From contig NZ_LN812103.1 of NCBI RefSeq assembly GCF_000942395.1, positions 873,394-937,393 on the forward strand: a DNA stretch of 64,000 nucleotides, written 5' to 3'. A model generated the notes under the pieces. It was not told the DNA's origin. It made no database searches and was given only the letters and a program-made list of their open reading frames with translations. How positions within the stretch are numbered: position 1 is the first letter of the stretch; every line of letters begins with the position of its first letter. The position numbers were made by a program, and so were the translations under genes. Positions 36,897-45,800 of this stretch are shown in pieces. The stretch comes from Risungbinella massiliensis (lineage in GTDB: Bacteria; Bacillota; Bacilli; Thermoactinomycetales; Thermoactinomycetaceae).

Positions 36897-38324
36897 ATGA
36901 AAGCTGAAATAACATACCGCACGGAAAAGGATTTTCTTGGAGAAAAGAACATCCCAACCAATGCCTACTATGGTATTCAAACATTGCGGGCAGTAGAGAA
37001 CTTTCCGATCACAGGATATAAAATCCACGAAGAAATGATCAAAGCATTGGCTGTGGTGAAAAAAGCGGCAGCACTCGCCAACATGGAGACAAAACACCTC
37101 TATAAAGGTCTTGGCGAAGCGATCGTCCAAGCGGCCGATGAGATTCTCGAAGGCAAGCTTCATGATCAATTTATTGTTGATCCAATTCAGGGCGGAGCCG
37201 GGACTTCGATGAATATGAATGCAAACGAAGTCATCGGAAACCGTGCACTGGAACTGCTTGGCCACCGTAAAGGGGAGTATAATCATTTAAGCCCAAATAC
37301 GCACGTAAACATGTCGCAATCGACAAACGATGTATTCCCGACGGCCATCCACATTTCGACACTCAAGCTGCTGGAAAAGCTGCTGGAGACGATGAATTAC
37401 ATGCTGGAAGCCTTTAAGAAAAAAGCAAGCGACTTCGACCATGTCATTAAAATGGGACGCACTCATCTCCAGGATGCTGTTCCGATTCGACTTGGCCAGG
37501 AGTTTGAAGCATACAGCCGTGTCATAGAGCGCGACATAAAGCGGATTAAACAGTCACGTCAGCATATATATGAAGTCAATATGGGCGCCACCGCAGTGGG
37601 AACGGGATTGAATGCAGATCCTCGCTATATCGAAAATGTCGTCAAACAATTGGCAGATATCAGTGGCCTTCCGCTCGTCGGCGCTGACCACCTTGTGGAT
37701 GCGACTCAAAATACAGATGCTTACACAGAAGTATCAGCGGCATTGAAAGTCTGCATGATGAACATGTCCAAAATCGCGAATGACCTTAGGCTGATGGCAT
37801 CAGGGCCGCGAGCGGGACTGGCTGAAATTTCTTTGCCGGCAAGACAGCCAGGATCGTCGATCATGCCTGGAAAAGTCAATCCTGTCATGGCAGAGATGAT
37901 CAACCAAATTGCGTTCCAGGTGATTGGAAACGATCATACGATCTGTCTGGCTTCTGAAGCAGGTCAGCTCGAACTGAATGTCATGGAACCTGTGCTCGTC
38001 TTTAACCTTCTTCAATCCATCAGCATCATGAACAATGGATTCTGTTCCTTTACGGATTATTGTCTGGTTGGCATTGAAGCAAATGAACAACGTTTAAAAG
38101 CCTATGTAGAAAAAAGCGCGGGCATCATAACGGCTGTAAACCCGCATCTCGGGTATGAAGTAGCCGCCAGAATTGCGAGAGAAGCAATTCTGACAGGTCA
38201 ATCGATCCGTGATTTATGTCTGCAAAATGATGTATTGACAGAAGAAGAACTCGATCTCATTTTAAATCCTTTTGAAATGACAAAACCGGGTATTGCCGGA
38301 GCTGAACTTTTAAATCGGGATTAG
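36897..38324 (+). CDS. ansB: Aspartate ammonia-lyase
   Basis: The 475-residue fumarase-superfamily enzyme converts aspartate to fumarate and ammonia. Motifs are GAGTSMNMNANEV, SQSTNDVFPTA, MGRTHLQDAVP and the signature GSSIMPGKVNPVMAEM with the catalytic Ser loop. It uses the aspartate made by AnsA, so asparagine becomes fumarate in two steps. The third base of codons is visibly richer in G and C than in the flanking recG or nad genes. It starts 21 bases after ansA behind AAGCGGGG. Confidence 0.95.
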   Translation: MKAEITYRTEKDFLGEKNIPTNAYYGIQTLRAVENFPITGYKIHEEMIKALAVVKKAAALANMETKHLYKGLGEAIVQAADEILEGKLHDQFIVDPIQGGAGTSMNMNANEVIGNRALELLGHRKGEYNHLSPNTHVNMSQSTNDVFPTAIHISTLKLLEKLLETMNYMLEAFKKKASDFDHVIKMGRTHLQDAVPIRLGQEFEAYSRVIERDIKRIKQSRQHIYEVNMGATAVGTGLNADPRYIENVVKQLADISGLPLVGADHLVDATQNTDAYTEVSAALKVCMMNMSKIANDLRLMASGPRAGLAEISLPARQPGSSIMPGKVNPVMAEMINQIAFQVIGNDHTICLASEAGQLELNVMEPVLVFNLLQSISIMNNGFCSFTDYCLVGIEANEQRLKAYVEKSAGIITAVNPHLGYEVAARIAREAILTGQSIRDLCLQNDVLTEEELDLILNPFEMTKPGIAGAELLNRD

Positions 38325-38494
38325 TTGAAAGACAGCCGGATCGCTTTGAAGCACTTTAATCAGAAATAATAGGCTGAGTTATTTCGTTACCTTTTAAAAA
38401 TGGTAAAAAAGTACCTTTTTAGGACATAATGCTTCATGTTATTTAAAATTTTTAATAGATACTTGAAAATAAACTGCTGTTTTTATTCATTTTT

Positions 38495-38509
38495 TTGTAA
38501 GCGTTTCAT
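38495..38509 (+). promoter_or_regulatory. Possible cre-like site before mleN
   Basis: TTGTAAGCGTTTCAT differs from the CcpA cre consensus at one position. It lies 25 bases before the mleN start. The site is weakly symmetric, so this is only a suggestion. Confidence 0.3.
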
Positions 38510-38533
38510 TTAATTAAAGGGGGATCATAGGAG

Positions 38534-39931
38534 ATGAAAAATATACGGTTACCGTCCATGTTGGAAATTATTTGTGTTTTAGGTGCATTCTTAGCAATTG
38601 TTTGTTCCTTTACAGTTATGTTTGATTTGCCAATACAGCTAGCATTGTTCATTTCATGGTTTTTAGTGATTTTGCTCGGACTGCGTCTTGGGCATCGTTA
38701 TGAGGATTTGCAAAAATCGATTACAAAAGGAATATCCAATGGACTGGAAGCGATACTTATCCTGATTGCTGTCGGTGCCCTGATCGGCACATGGATAGCC
38801 GGTGGGGTGGTGCCGACTTTGATTTATTACGGTCTTGAATTTATTCATCCGAGCATATTTCTGCTCGCCACACTCTTTATTTGTTCGATTACTTCTATCG
38901 CAACAGGGACGTCTTGGGGAACGGTCGGGACAGCCGGAATCGCTATGATGGCAATTGGGGAAGGGCTAGGACTTCCTCTTCCGCTTGTCGCTGGGGCTGT
39001 TTTGTCAGGTGCCTATTTTGGTGATAAGCTATCACCGCTTTCCGACAGCACAGTGCTTGCTTCTTCTTTATCAAAGGTCGAAGTCATCACACATGTCAGA
39101 TCGATGCTGTATTTGTCCGTTCCTGCATATGTGATCACGGCGGTGTTGTTTACTATCACAGGGTTTACTTATGGAACAAAGAACGTAGATTTGGACAAAG
39201 TTGAATTTTTGAAAACATCTTTGCAGAACACGTTTGATATTCACATTTGGATGCTGGTTCCAGCCATCGTTGTCATTGTACTGTTGGCGATGAGAAAGCC
39301 GTCGGTGCCAACGATTGCGATCGGTGCTCTCTTAGGTGCCATTTGGGCTGCGGCATTCCAAGGGATGAATTTTGCCGATGCAATTGGAACAGCTTACAAC
39401 GGTTTCTCAATCGATACAGGGATTGAATTTTTGGACAAGCTGTTAAACCGAGGCGGAATTGAGGGAATGCTCGGATCTGTCGTTGTCATTATTCTTGGAC
39501 TTGGCTTTGGTGGACTACTGGAGCATTTAGGAGTTCTGAAAGTGATTGTCTCGAAGTTTGAGAAAAAGCTGACTTCTGCAGGAAATGTGACGTTCTCCAC
39601 GATTATTGTTGCCTTCTTGGCGAATGTATTTGGGTGTGCGATGTATGTCTCGTTGATTTTAACTCCGAAAATCATGGAAAGAAGCTACGACAAGCTGAAT
39701 CTTGACCGGAGAGTGCTGTCAAGAAATGCTGAAGTTGGGGGGACGATGACATCAGGAATGGTTCCATGGTCAGATAACGGGATCTATATGGCCAGTATAC
39801 TTGGCGTCTCGACTTTCTCTTACCTGCCGTTCATGTGGCTGAGCTTTGTTTCCATTGGAATTGCTATTCTGTATGGATACACGGGGAAATTTATCTGGTA
39901 CACGGACAAAAAGGATTCCCCAGTGCAGTAG
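38534..39931 (+). CDS. mleN: NhaC-family antiporter, malate-2H+/Na+-lactate type
   Basis: The 465-residue membrane protein has about eleven helices. It closely follows B. subtilis MleN (YqkI, 468 residues), with SNGLEAILILIAVGALIGTW, IATGTSWGTVGTAG, SGAYFGDKLSPLSDSTVLASS and GGTMTSGMVPWSDNGIYMA. MleN exchanges malate and protons for sodium and lactate. In B. subtilis it follows ansAB and is itself followed by mleA (malic enzyme). Here mleA is missing, so the transporter may serve export or uptake of C4 acids linked to the fumarate made by AnsB. Confidence 0.88.
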   Translation: MKNIRLPSMLEIICVLGAFLAIVCSFTVMFDLPIQLALFISWFLVILLGLRLGHRYEDLQKSITKGISNGLEAILILIAVGALIGTWIAGGVVPTLIYYGLEFIHPSIFLLATLFICSITSIATGTSWGTVGTAGIAMMAIGEGLGLPLPLVAGAVLSGAYFGDKLSPLSDSTVLASSLSKVEVITHVRSMLYLSVPAYVITAVLFTITGFTYGTKNVDLDKVEFLKTSLQNTFDIHIWMLVPAIVVIVLLAMRKPSVPTIAIGALLGAIWAAAFQGMNFADAIGTAYNGFSIDTGIEFLDKLLNRGGIEGMLGSVVVIILGLGFGGLLEHLGVLKVIVSKFEKKLTSAGNVTFSTIIVAFLANVFGCAMYVSLILTPKIMERSYDKLNLDRRVLSRNAEVGGTMTSGMVPWSDNGIYMASILGVSTFSYLPFMWLSFVSIGIAILYGYTGKFIWYTDKKDSPVQ

Positions 39932-39963
39932 TTGACTTTCAACAAATTATTGAAGGTACTTTG

Positions 39964-40137
39964 TTATGAATGGCAATAAAGAAGGGCTCTCTTTTGGTTA
40001 ATAAAAAAGGCATGATGGGGCGAATTACCAATTTTAACCACCTTGGATACGTTTTTCAAACCAGATAAAAAACGGAATAGCAAGAAAGGCACATAGAAAA
40101 GTAAAAATCCATAATAGTTCCTGGATTCGTCCTGCAT
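39964..40137 (-). CDS. Doubtful small membrane ORF or gene remnant
   Basis: A 57-codon reverse frame begins at ATG 40137 with AGGAG four bases upstream. It has one hydrophobic stretch and ends through the right copy of the 27-bp duplication. An overlapping reverse frame reads LLWIFTFLCAFLAIPFFIWF followed by EKRIQGG and a stop, which looks more like a genuine small membrane protein but has no start codon. This may be a frameshifted remnant. I do not recognise either frame. Confidence 0.25.
   Translation of the reverse strand: MQDESRNYYGFLLFYVPFLLFRFLSGLKNVSKVVKIGNSPHHAFFINQKRALLYCHS
40004..40030 (+). repeat. 27-bp duplicated segment, right copy
   Basis: This matches the recG terminator arm at 35012-35038 at 24 of 27 positions. 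Here the right arm of the terminator is missing, so it no longer forms the same hairpin. Confidence 0.7.
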
Positions 40138-40228
40138 TGTTCTCCTCTTTTTAACTGATTTTTCCTAATCTTAATTGAAAGAATACAGAATTTAAAAATC
40201 ATAATAATATATGTTGCTGTATCTGATA

Positions 40229-40333
40229 TATAATAAATTTACTCTCTACTCCTTTTCTGAACTACAACGATCTAGACATTTCGCATGGTGTCTAACTCGT
40301 TGTAGTTCAAAATTTATTAAAGGAGTGGTGAGA
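40229..40333 (+). promoter_or_regulatory. Structured leader that can mask the ribosome-binding site
   Basis: TATAAT at 40229-40234 suggests a transcript starting near 40241. The leader then has a perfect 12-bp stem, GAACTACAACGA (40259-40270) / TCGTTGTAGTTC (40297-40308), with an inner TAGACA / TGTCTA stem. Outside this, ACTCCTTT (40248-40255) is complementary to AAAGGAGT (about 40319-40326), which is the Shine-Dalgarno of the next gene. No good -35 hexamer is seen. Confidence 0.6.
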
Positions 40334-40714
40334 ATGTCTTCTCGAAGTAGTATCAATGGAAGCAAGCATGAACAAGAAAAAGATAAAAAATTTGCTCTCC
40401 GTTTCTGGTTTTGTATTTTAGCAATTATGTTTTGTTTTGTAGCGTATATATCTGGAACAAATACAGGAGCTAAAAAAGCTGAGATCGATGTAGTAGAAGA
40501 ACAAGTGTTGGCAGTAAAAAAACGATTTGAACAATTGGATTGTAAGGTACAAACGATCGAAGATGTGGACTCAGAATACAAAATCATAATGAACCTAGAT
40601 TGTTCAGAGACGGAGAAAGAGCACTTAACAGAGATTAAAAACATAGAAAAAAACATCGAAAAATTAACAAACAGACTAAAAATCGTGTTCGATTCCATGA
40701 TTACAATCGATTAG
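40334..40714 (+). CDS. Small single-pass membrane protein with coiled coil, unknown function
   Basis: The 126-residue protein has a polar, lysine-rich N-terminus (1-24), one membrane helix (about 25-45, FWFCILAIMFCFVAYISG) and an outer region rich in Glu and Lys (about 55-126). The outer region has heptad-like spacing that suggests coiled coil, and two Cys (CKVQ and DCSE). ATG 40334 follows AAAGGAGTGG. I do not recognise a family. The strong leader hairpin and solitary position between the ans island and nifS suggest its own regulation. Confidence 0.7.
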   Translation: MSSRSSINGSKHEQEKDKKFALRFWFCILAIMFCFVAYISGTNTGAKKAEIDVVEEQVLAVKKRFEQLDCKVQTIEDVDSEYKIIMNLDCSETEKEHLTEIKNIEKNIEKLTNRLKIVFDSMITID

Positions 40715-40848
40715 TCGAGAAGATGAGACAGATATGTATCACATATCTGTCTTTTTCATAAAAAAGGCAGAGATATTAGAATCCCTACCTTTTAAAAAGT
40801 TCAAACCTCTGTCTAGGGGTTTCTTTAAGTAACGCACTCTAAAACTGT

Positions 40849-41997
40849 TTAAATTAACATCCGTAAATAATGAAGCGCCTGTTTTAAAACATCGATAAAA
40901 CGGTCAATTTGTGTTTGATCCGTCTCTTTCCCCAATGTAATTCGTACACTTTGATATGCTATTTCTTCCCTTTTCCCCATCGCTTGGAGAACATGAGAAG
41001 CACGATGTTTACCTGCACTACATGCAGAACCACTGGATACATAAATTTGCTCACGATTTAACTCTAACAGAATCGCTTGTCCTTCGACTCGTTGAAAACT
41101 GAGATTCAGGTTATTTGGTAAACGATTAGTTGGATGTCCATTTAATTCGACATCACCAATTTCTTGTCGGATTCGATACCATGTGTATTCCCTTAGCTTT
41201 GTTAATCGTTTGGCTTCTTCTTTTACTTCTTCAGCCACTAACTGAGCAGCGACCCCAAAGCTAACAATGGCAGGAGTATTTAGTGTGCTGGGACGAATGG
41301 CGCGTTCTTGTCCACCTCCATGTAAGAGGGGCTCTATTCGTACTCCCTTACGGATGTACAAAGCCCCGACTCCTTTGGGACCATATATTTTATGACTTCC
41401 AATCGATAAGAGATCTACGCCGAGCTCTTTCACGCAAACAGGAATCTTACCAAAAAATTGTATAGCATCAGTATGGAAATAAGCTTGATGGTTTTTTAAC
41501 ACTTTTCCAATTTCAGAAATAGGTTGAATCGTTCCTACTTCATTGTTTGCTGCCATAATACTGACAAGAATGGTCTGATCTGTTAAAGCATTTTGCACCT
41601 CTTGAACAGTAACCATCCCTGTAGAGTCGACAGGAAGATATGTAACAGTGAAACCTTCCTTTTCTAAAAAATGGCAAGCTTCCAGTATGGAAGGATGTTC
41701 GATTTGTGTTGTAATGATATGTGTTCCTTTTTGCCTGTGCTTTCTTGCGAATCCAAGAATGGCAAGATTATTTGCTTCTGTTCCACTGCTGGTAAAAACG
41801 ATTTCACGTGGTGTTTCTGCTCCCAGTGCGTGCATAATTTGCGAACGAGCCATTTGAATTGCATCATTGGCACGTTGTCCCAAATCGTGAATACTACCGG
41901 AATTACCAAATTCTGATTTTAAAAAAGGTATCATGGCCTCGATTGCTTCGGATCGCATAGGGCTGGTTGCACCATAGTCCAAATAAATTCGTTCCAT
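40849..41997 (-). CDS. nifS: Cysteine desulfurase for NadA cluster assembly (NifS type)
   Basis: The 382-residue PLP enzyme takes sulfur from cysteine. Motifs are TSSGTEANNLAI, the His in TQIEHPSILE, AANNEVGTIQPI, FHTDAIQ, the PLP Lys in SIGSHKIYGPKG, and the persulfide Cys in SSGSACSAG. The N-terminal LDYGATSP has Gly where LDYAAT is usual. It is divergent from nadB, as in B. subtilis, where this NifS supplies the iron-sulfur cluster of NadA. GGAGG lies before ATG 41997. The NiaR/YrxA repressor gene that often accompanies it is not in the window. Confidence 0.92.
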   Translation of the reverse strand: MERIYLDYGATSPMRSEAIEAMIPFLKSEFGNSGSIHDLGQRANDAIQMARSQIMHALGAETPREIVFTSSGTEANNLAILGFARKHRQKGTHIITTQIEHPSILEACHFLEKEGFTVTYLPVDSTGMVTVQEVQNALTDQTILVSIMAANNEVGTIQPISEIGKVLKNHQAYFHTDAIQFFGKIPVCVKELGVDLLSIGSHKIYGPKGVGALYIRKGVRIEPLLHGGGQERAIRPSTLNTPAIVSFGVAAQLVAEEVKEEAKRLTKLREYTWYRIRQEIGDVELNGHPTNRLPNNLNLSFQRVEGQAILLELNREQIYVSSGSACSAGKHRASHVLQAMGKREEIAYQSVRITLGKETDQTQIDRFIDVLKQALHYLRMLI

Positions 41998-42304
41998 CGT
42001 CCTGCCTCCGATTGAACAGTTTTTTACGGATAATTATAACGAAATTATTTATTTATGTCGGGAATTATCAGGAATATTAATTTTCCAAAGATAGGCAAGA
42101 GATATAGGGATTGCTTTGGGGATAAGAGACTTATGATCCCACTTAGGGGTTAATATTTTATTCTATTTCCTGTGATTCATTTGCATTAGTAGCGTTATTT
42201 AGTTTAAATGTTTCCTTTTGGGAAATTAATTGTTGACATCAATTCATTTATTGAGAAAATGGTATTGAATCAAATGTTAACATTCTGTGAAGGGGTGCCG
42301 AAAA
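41998..42304. promoter_or_regulatory. nifS-nadB divergent regulatory region
   Basis: A TTGACA at 42233-42238 lies within an imperfect inverted repeat, AATTGTTGACATCAATT (42228-42244). A second repeat, TTTCC-N5-GGAAA, is at 42211-42225. On the reverse strand a TTATAAT near 42038 could be the nifS -10. No good -10 follows the TTGACA, so promoter assignment is tentative. The repeats are candidates for a niacin-responsive operator. Confidence 0.35.
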
Positions 42305-43822
42305 ATGGCACGAGTTGAAACCCATTTTTTAGTGGTCGGTAGCGGTATTGCTGGACTTACAACGGCGCTTTCTCTTGCCGAATACGGTTCTGTGATTGTC
42401 CTCACAAAAGCGAGAGAAGAAGAGAGCAACTCATTTCATGCACAGGGAGGGATTGCGGCAGCCATCGGCGAGGATGATTCACCAGAATTACATCGCCAAG
42501 ACACACTTCGTACAGGTGTTAATCTTTGCAATCCTGCTTCAGTCGATGTATTAGTCAATACGGGTCCTCGTGCGATTCAAAAATTGGCTGATTGGGGTAC
42601 CGATTTTGATGTTGATGGAGAGCAGTGGGCTTTAGGAAAAGAAGGTTCACACAGTGTATCGCGCATCTTACATGTAAATGGAGATGCCACAGGGGCGGGG
42701 ATCACTTCCAACCTATTGAGGCGAGCAATGCTTCATTCCAATATTCAACTGATTACACATACGATGGTGACAGATCTTATCATGCACCAAGAAGTTTGTC
42801 GAGGTGCAACTGCAGTAGATGAACAAGGGGAAACTGTCCGTTATTTTGCTAAACAAGCAGTAATTTTGGCAACAGGCGGATGTGGGCAGATCTATCAATA
42901 TACAACAAATGACCCTGTGTCTACTGGTGACGGAATTGCAATGGCCTATCGGGCAGGTGCGAAATTATCAGATATGGAATTTGTTCAGTTTCACCCCACT
43001 GCTTTGGCAGTAGAGCAAAATCCGATGTTTCTTATATCAGAAGCAGTCCGTGGCGAGGGAGCATTTTTAGTTAATGACTGTGGGGAAGCATTTATGGAAC
43101 GATATCACAGTTGGAAAGATCTTGCTCCAAGAGATGTCGTTTCTCGTGCGATCTTTCAAGAGATGGAACAAGGACGCAAAGTTTATCTGAATGCTATTCA
43201 CTTAGGAAAACGTTTCCGAAATAGATTTCCCAAAATATATAAAGCGCTATGCAAATTTGGTATGGATCCTTCTAAAGATTGGATTCCTGTCACCCCGGCC
43301 GCTCATTTTATTATGGGAGGCATTTATACAGATATATACGGCCAAACCACCATCTCGAGACTATTTGCTTGTGGAGAAGTAGCTTGTACAGGTGTACATG
43401 GAGCGAATCGACTCGCGAGCAATTCTTTGTTGGAGGGTACTGTTTTTGCTCAGCGTGTTGCCGAGAAATGTATAGAACTTGTAGAACTGGAAACGGATTT
43501 TCTGGAGCTCAATCGGATTACTTTGTGCAAAAACAAACATAAAGAGACAGAATGGAAACAAACCATCCGTCAGGTGATGTGGAAATACGCTGGGATTGTA
43601 CGAACGGAAGAAGGTCTATCCAAAGGAATTTCTCAGTTGAAACAATTGGAAACAGAGATCCCGCAAGGTTATTTCGAATGTAGAAATATGTTAATGATTG
43701 CACAAGTAGTGATGGAATTAGCTTTGTCTAGAAGGGAAAGCAGAGGCAGTCATTATCGATCTGATTATCCAAAACCACAGAAAAGCTTGGAAAATAAGCA
43801 TCAGATAATTCAGGAGGAGTAA
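42305..43822 (+). CDS. nadB: L-aspartate oxidase
   Basis: The 505-residue FAD enzyme oxidises aspartate to iminoaspartate, the first step of NAD synthesis. Motifs are VVGSGIAGLTTALSLAEYG (FAD site), FHAQGGIAAAIG, QFHPTAL, SEAVRGEGAFLVN, and GVHGANRLASNSLLEG. The C-terminus resembles succinate dehydrogenase flavoproteins. ATG 42305 follows GAAGGGGTG; the frame is open to 42287 without family residues. It heads the nadB-nadC-nadA operon; nadC starts one base after its stop. Confidence 0.95.
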   Translation: MARVETHFLVVGSGIAGLTTALSLAEYGSVIVLTKAREEESNSFHAQGGIAAAIGEDDSPELHRQDTLRTGVNLCNPASVDVLVNTGPRAIQKLADWGTDFDVDGEQWALGKEGSHSVSRILHVNGDATGAGITSNLLRRAMLHSNIQLITHTMVTDLIMHQEVCRGATAVDEQGETVRYFAKQAVILATGGCGQIYQYTTNDPVSTGDGIAMAYRAGAKLSDMEFVQFHPTALAVEQNPMFLISEAVRGEGAFLVNDCGEAFMERYHSWKDLAPRDVVSRAIFQEMEQGRKVYLNAIHLGKRFRNRFPKIYKALCKFGMDPSKDWIPVTPAAHFIMGGIYTDIYGQTTISRLFACGEVACTGVHGANRLASNSLLEGTVFAQRVAEKCIELVELETDFLELNRITLCKNKHKETEWKQTIRQVMWKYAGIVRTEEGLSKGISQLKQLETEIPQGYFECRNMLMIAQVVMELALSRRESRGSHYRSDYPKPQKSLENKHQIIQEE

Positions 43823-43823
43823 G

Positions 43824-44672
43824 ATGAATCAGGTTGAATTGCGTAGGTTCATTCGTGAGGCATTGAACGAAGATATCGGAGCAGGAGATCTTACTACTGA
43901 ATGCTTAGTACCAGCTAATCATCAAAGTTCTGCTTATCTCATGGTCAAACAAGATGGAGTGATCGCTGGTTTGTCTGTAGTTGCCCAAGTGTTTCAAGAG
44001 TTGGATACCCAAGTAGTCTGTACGCCATTAGTAACAGAAGGTCAAAAAGTGTCGAAAGGTATGATCATTGCTCAAATCATCGGGTCAACACAAGCGATTC
44101 TAACAGCAGAACGAGTCGCTCTTAATCTGCTTCAGCGGATGTCAGGAATTGCAACTTTGACAAGAGATTTGGTAGATCAGATAGAAGGAAGTAATTGTCA
44201 TATTTTAGATACCAGAAAGACAACTCCGGGATTGCGTCAGTTAGAAAAATATGCAGTTCGTATGGGAGGAGGAACCAATCATCGCTTTGGTCTAAGCCAT
44301 GGTGTGATGCTCAAAGACAATCACATTGCATTTGCTGGCAATTTATCGAAAGCAGTAGAAAAAGTTCGGCAGCAAGTAGGTCACATGGTACAAATCGAAG
44401 TAGAGGTTGATACTTTAGAGCAATTGTCAGAAGTACTCAAGCTAGATGTTAATGCGATTCTCTTAGATAACATGGAACCTGACATATTAAAGAAAGCAGT
44501 AAAAATGATAAACGGAAAAGTATGGGTAGAAGCATCAGGTGGGATTACCCCTGAAACCATTCGTTCAGTTGCAGAAACAGGAGTTAATGCGATTTCGCTT
44601 GGTTGGTTGACTCATTCTGCAAAAGCGCTTGATATTAGCTTAGATTTCGAAATGGAAATGGGAGATAAATAA
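43824..44672 (+). CDS. nadC: Nicotinate-nucleotide pyrophosphorylase (carboxylating)
   Basis: The 282-residue enzyme makes nicotinate mononucleotide from quinolinate and PRPP. Motifs are NEDIGAGDLTT near the start, TAERVALNLLQRMSGIAT, DTRKTTPGLR, and GGGTNHRFGLSHGVMLKDNHI, with EASGGI near the C-terminus. AGGAGG precedes ATG 43824. Its stop overlaps the nadA start by one base (TAATG). Confidence 0.95.
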   Translation: MNQVELRRFIREALNEDIGAGDLTTECLVPANHQSSAYLMVKQDGVIAGLSVVAQVFQELDTQVVCTPLVTEGQKVSKGMIIAQIIGSTQAILTAERVALNLLQRMSGIATLTRDLVDQIEGSNCHILDTRKTTPGLRQLEKYAVRMGGGTNHRFGLSHGVMLKDNHIAFAGNLSKAVEKVRQQVGHMVQIEVEVDTLEQLSEVLKLDVNAILLDNMEPDILKKAVKMINGKVWVEASGGITPETIRSVAETGVNAISLGWLTHSAKALDISLDFEMEMGDK

Positions 44673-45778
44673 TGGCCATTGATATTTTTAGCCAAATGCC
44701 AAGCCAGTTACCAGAACAATACCGTATTTTATCAAGTGAAGAGTTGGATGAGCGGATTGTTCGTGCCAAAGAAATCCTGGGTAAAGATTTGGTGATTTTG
44801 GGTCACCATTATCAGCGAGATGATGTGATTCAATATGCTGATTTCCGTGGGGATTCACTAAAGCTTTCTCGCGTTGGAGCAGAACAAAAAGAAGCGAAAT
44901 ATATTATATTTTGTGGAGTTCATTTCATGGCGGAAACTGCTGATACACTGGCTCAAAAGGAGCAAATTGTGATTTTGCCAGACTTAAAAGCAGGGTGTTC
45001 CATGGCGGATATGGCGGACATTGAAGATGTAGAAGAGTCTTGGGAAGTGTTACAAGACGAATTTGGCGATACGATCATTCCTGTCACTTATGTGAACTCT
45101 ACTGCAGCAATCAAAGCATTTGTCGGTCGTCACGGCGGTACTACCTGTACTTCTTCCAATGCTAGAGAAGTGTTGGCATGGGCATTTCAACAGAAGAAGC
45201 GAATCCTTTTTCTACCTGATCAGCATTTAGGGAGAAATACCGCTTATAAAATGGGAATTCCTCTTGAGCAGATGGTCATCTGGAGCCCAGGGAGCGGAGA
45301 ATTGGAAGAGGTAAACTGTGAACTAGGAGAAGTACAGATGATTCTCTGGAAAGGGTATTGCAGTGTCCATCAAAAGTTTACTCCTGAACAAGTGTATCGT
45401 GTGCGTGAGCGTGACCCAGAGATGAAAGTGATTGTTCATCCAGAATGTTCACATGAAGTAGTACGTTTAGCAGATTGTGATGGTTCTACTGATTATATTA
45501 TCAAAATGATTGCGGCTGCTCCTGCTGGGAGCAAATGGGCAGTTGGCACAGAAGTAAACCTAGTACAACGTTTAGCACAAGAACATCCAGAGCAACATAT
45601 CGAACTATTGAGCACCACCATGTGCCCCTGTCTCACCATGAATCGTATTGATCGTCCTCATTTACTGTGGACTCTTGAAAGTATCCTAGATGGGAACCCA
45701 ATTAACCAAATTGAAGTGAATGATGAAACGATATACTGGTCGAAAAAGGCACTGGATCGTATGATGGCTGTTTCATAA
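44672..45778 (+). CDS. nadA: Quinolinate synthase
   Basis: The 368-residue iron-sulfur enzyme condenses iminoaspartate with dihydroxyacetone phosphate to quinolinate. Motifs are LGHHYQRDDV, CGVHFMAETAD (cluster Cys), YVNSTAAIKA, HPECSHEV (Cys) and TMCPCLTMN (Cys). Length equals B. subtilis NadA (368). The three-Cys cluster explains the neighbouring nifS. It is the last gene of the operon; a mobile repeat copy and a terminator follow. Confidence 0.95.
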   Translation: MAIDIFSQMPSQLPEQYRILSSEELDERIVRAKEILGKDLVILGHHYQRDDVIQYADFRGDSLKLSRVGAEQKEAKYIIFCGVHFMAETADTLAQKEQIVILPDLKAGCSMADMADIEDVEESWEVLQDEFGDTIIPVTYVNSTAAIKAFVGRHGGTTCTSSNAREVLAWAFQQKKRILFLPDQHLGRNTAYKMGIPLEQMVIWSPGSGELEEVNCELGEVQMILWKGYCSVHQKFTPEQVYRVRERDPEMKVIVHPECSHEVVRLADCDGSTDYIIKMIAAAPAGSKWAVGTEVNLVQRLAQEHPEQHIELLSTTMCPCLTMNRIDRPHLLWTLESILDGNPINQIEVNDETIYWSKKALDRMMAVS

Positions 45779-45800
45779 AGAAAAAACTGTATTTATAAAA

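Noticed and set aside
36558-37286. Reverse 242-codon frame opposite ansA/ansB
   Set aside because: It is the antisense shadow of two clearly real enzymes; its Phe/Cys/His-rich make-up is not protein-like.
40246-40698. Reverse 150-codon frame opposite the 40334 gene
   Set aside because: Antisense shadow without a start signal; the forward frame has a ribosome-binding site, a membrane helix and a coiled coil.
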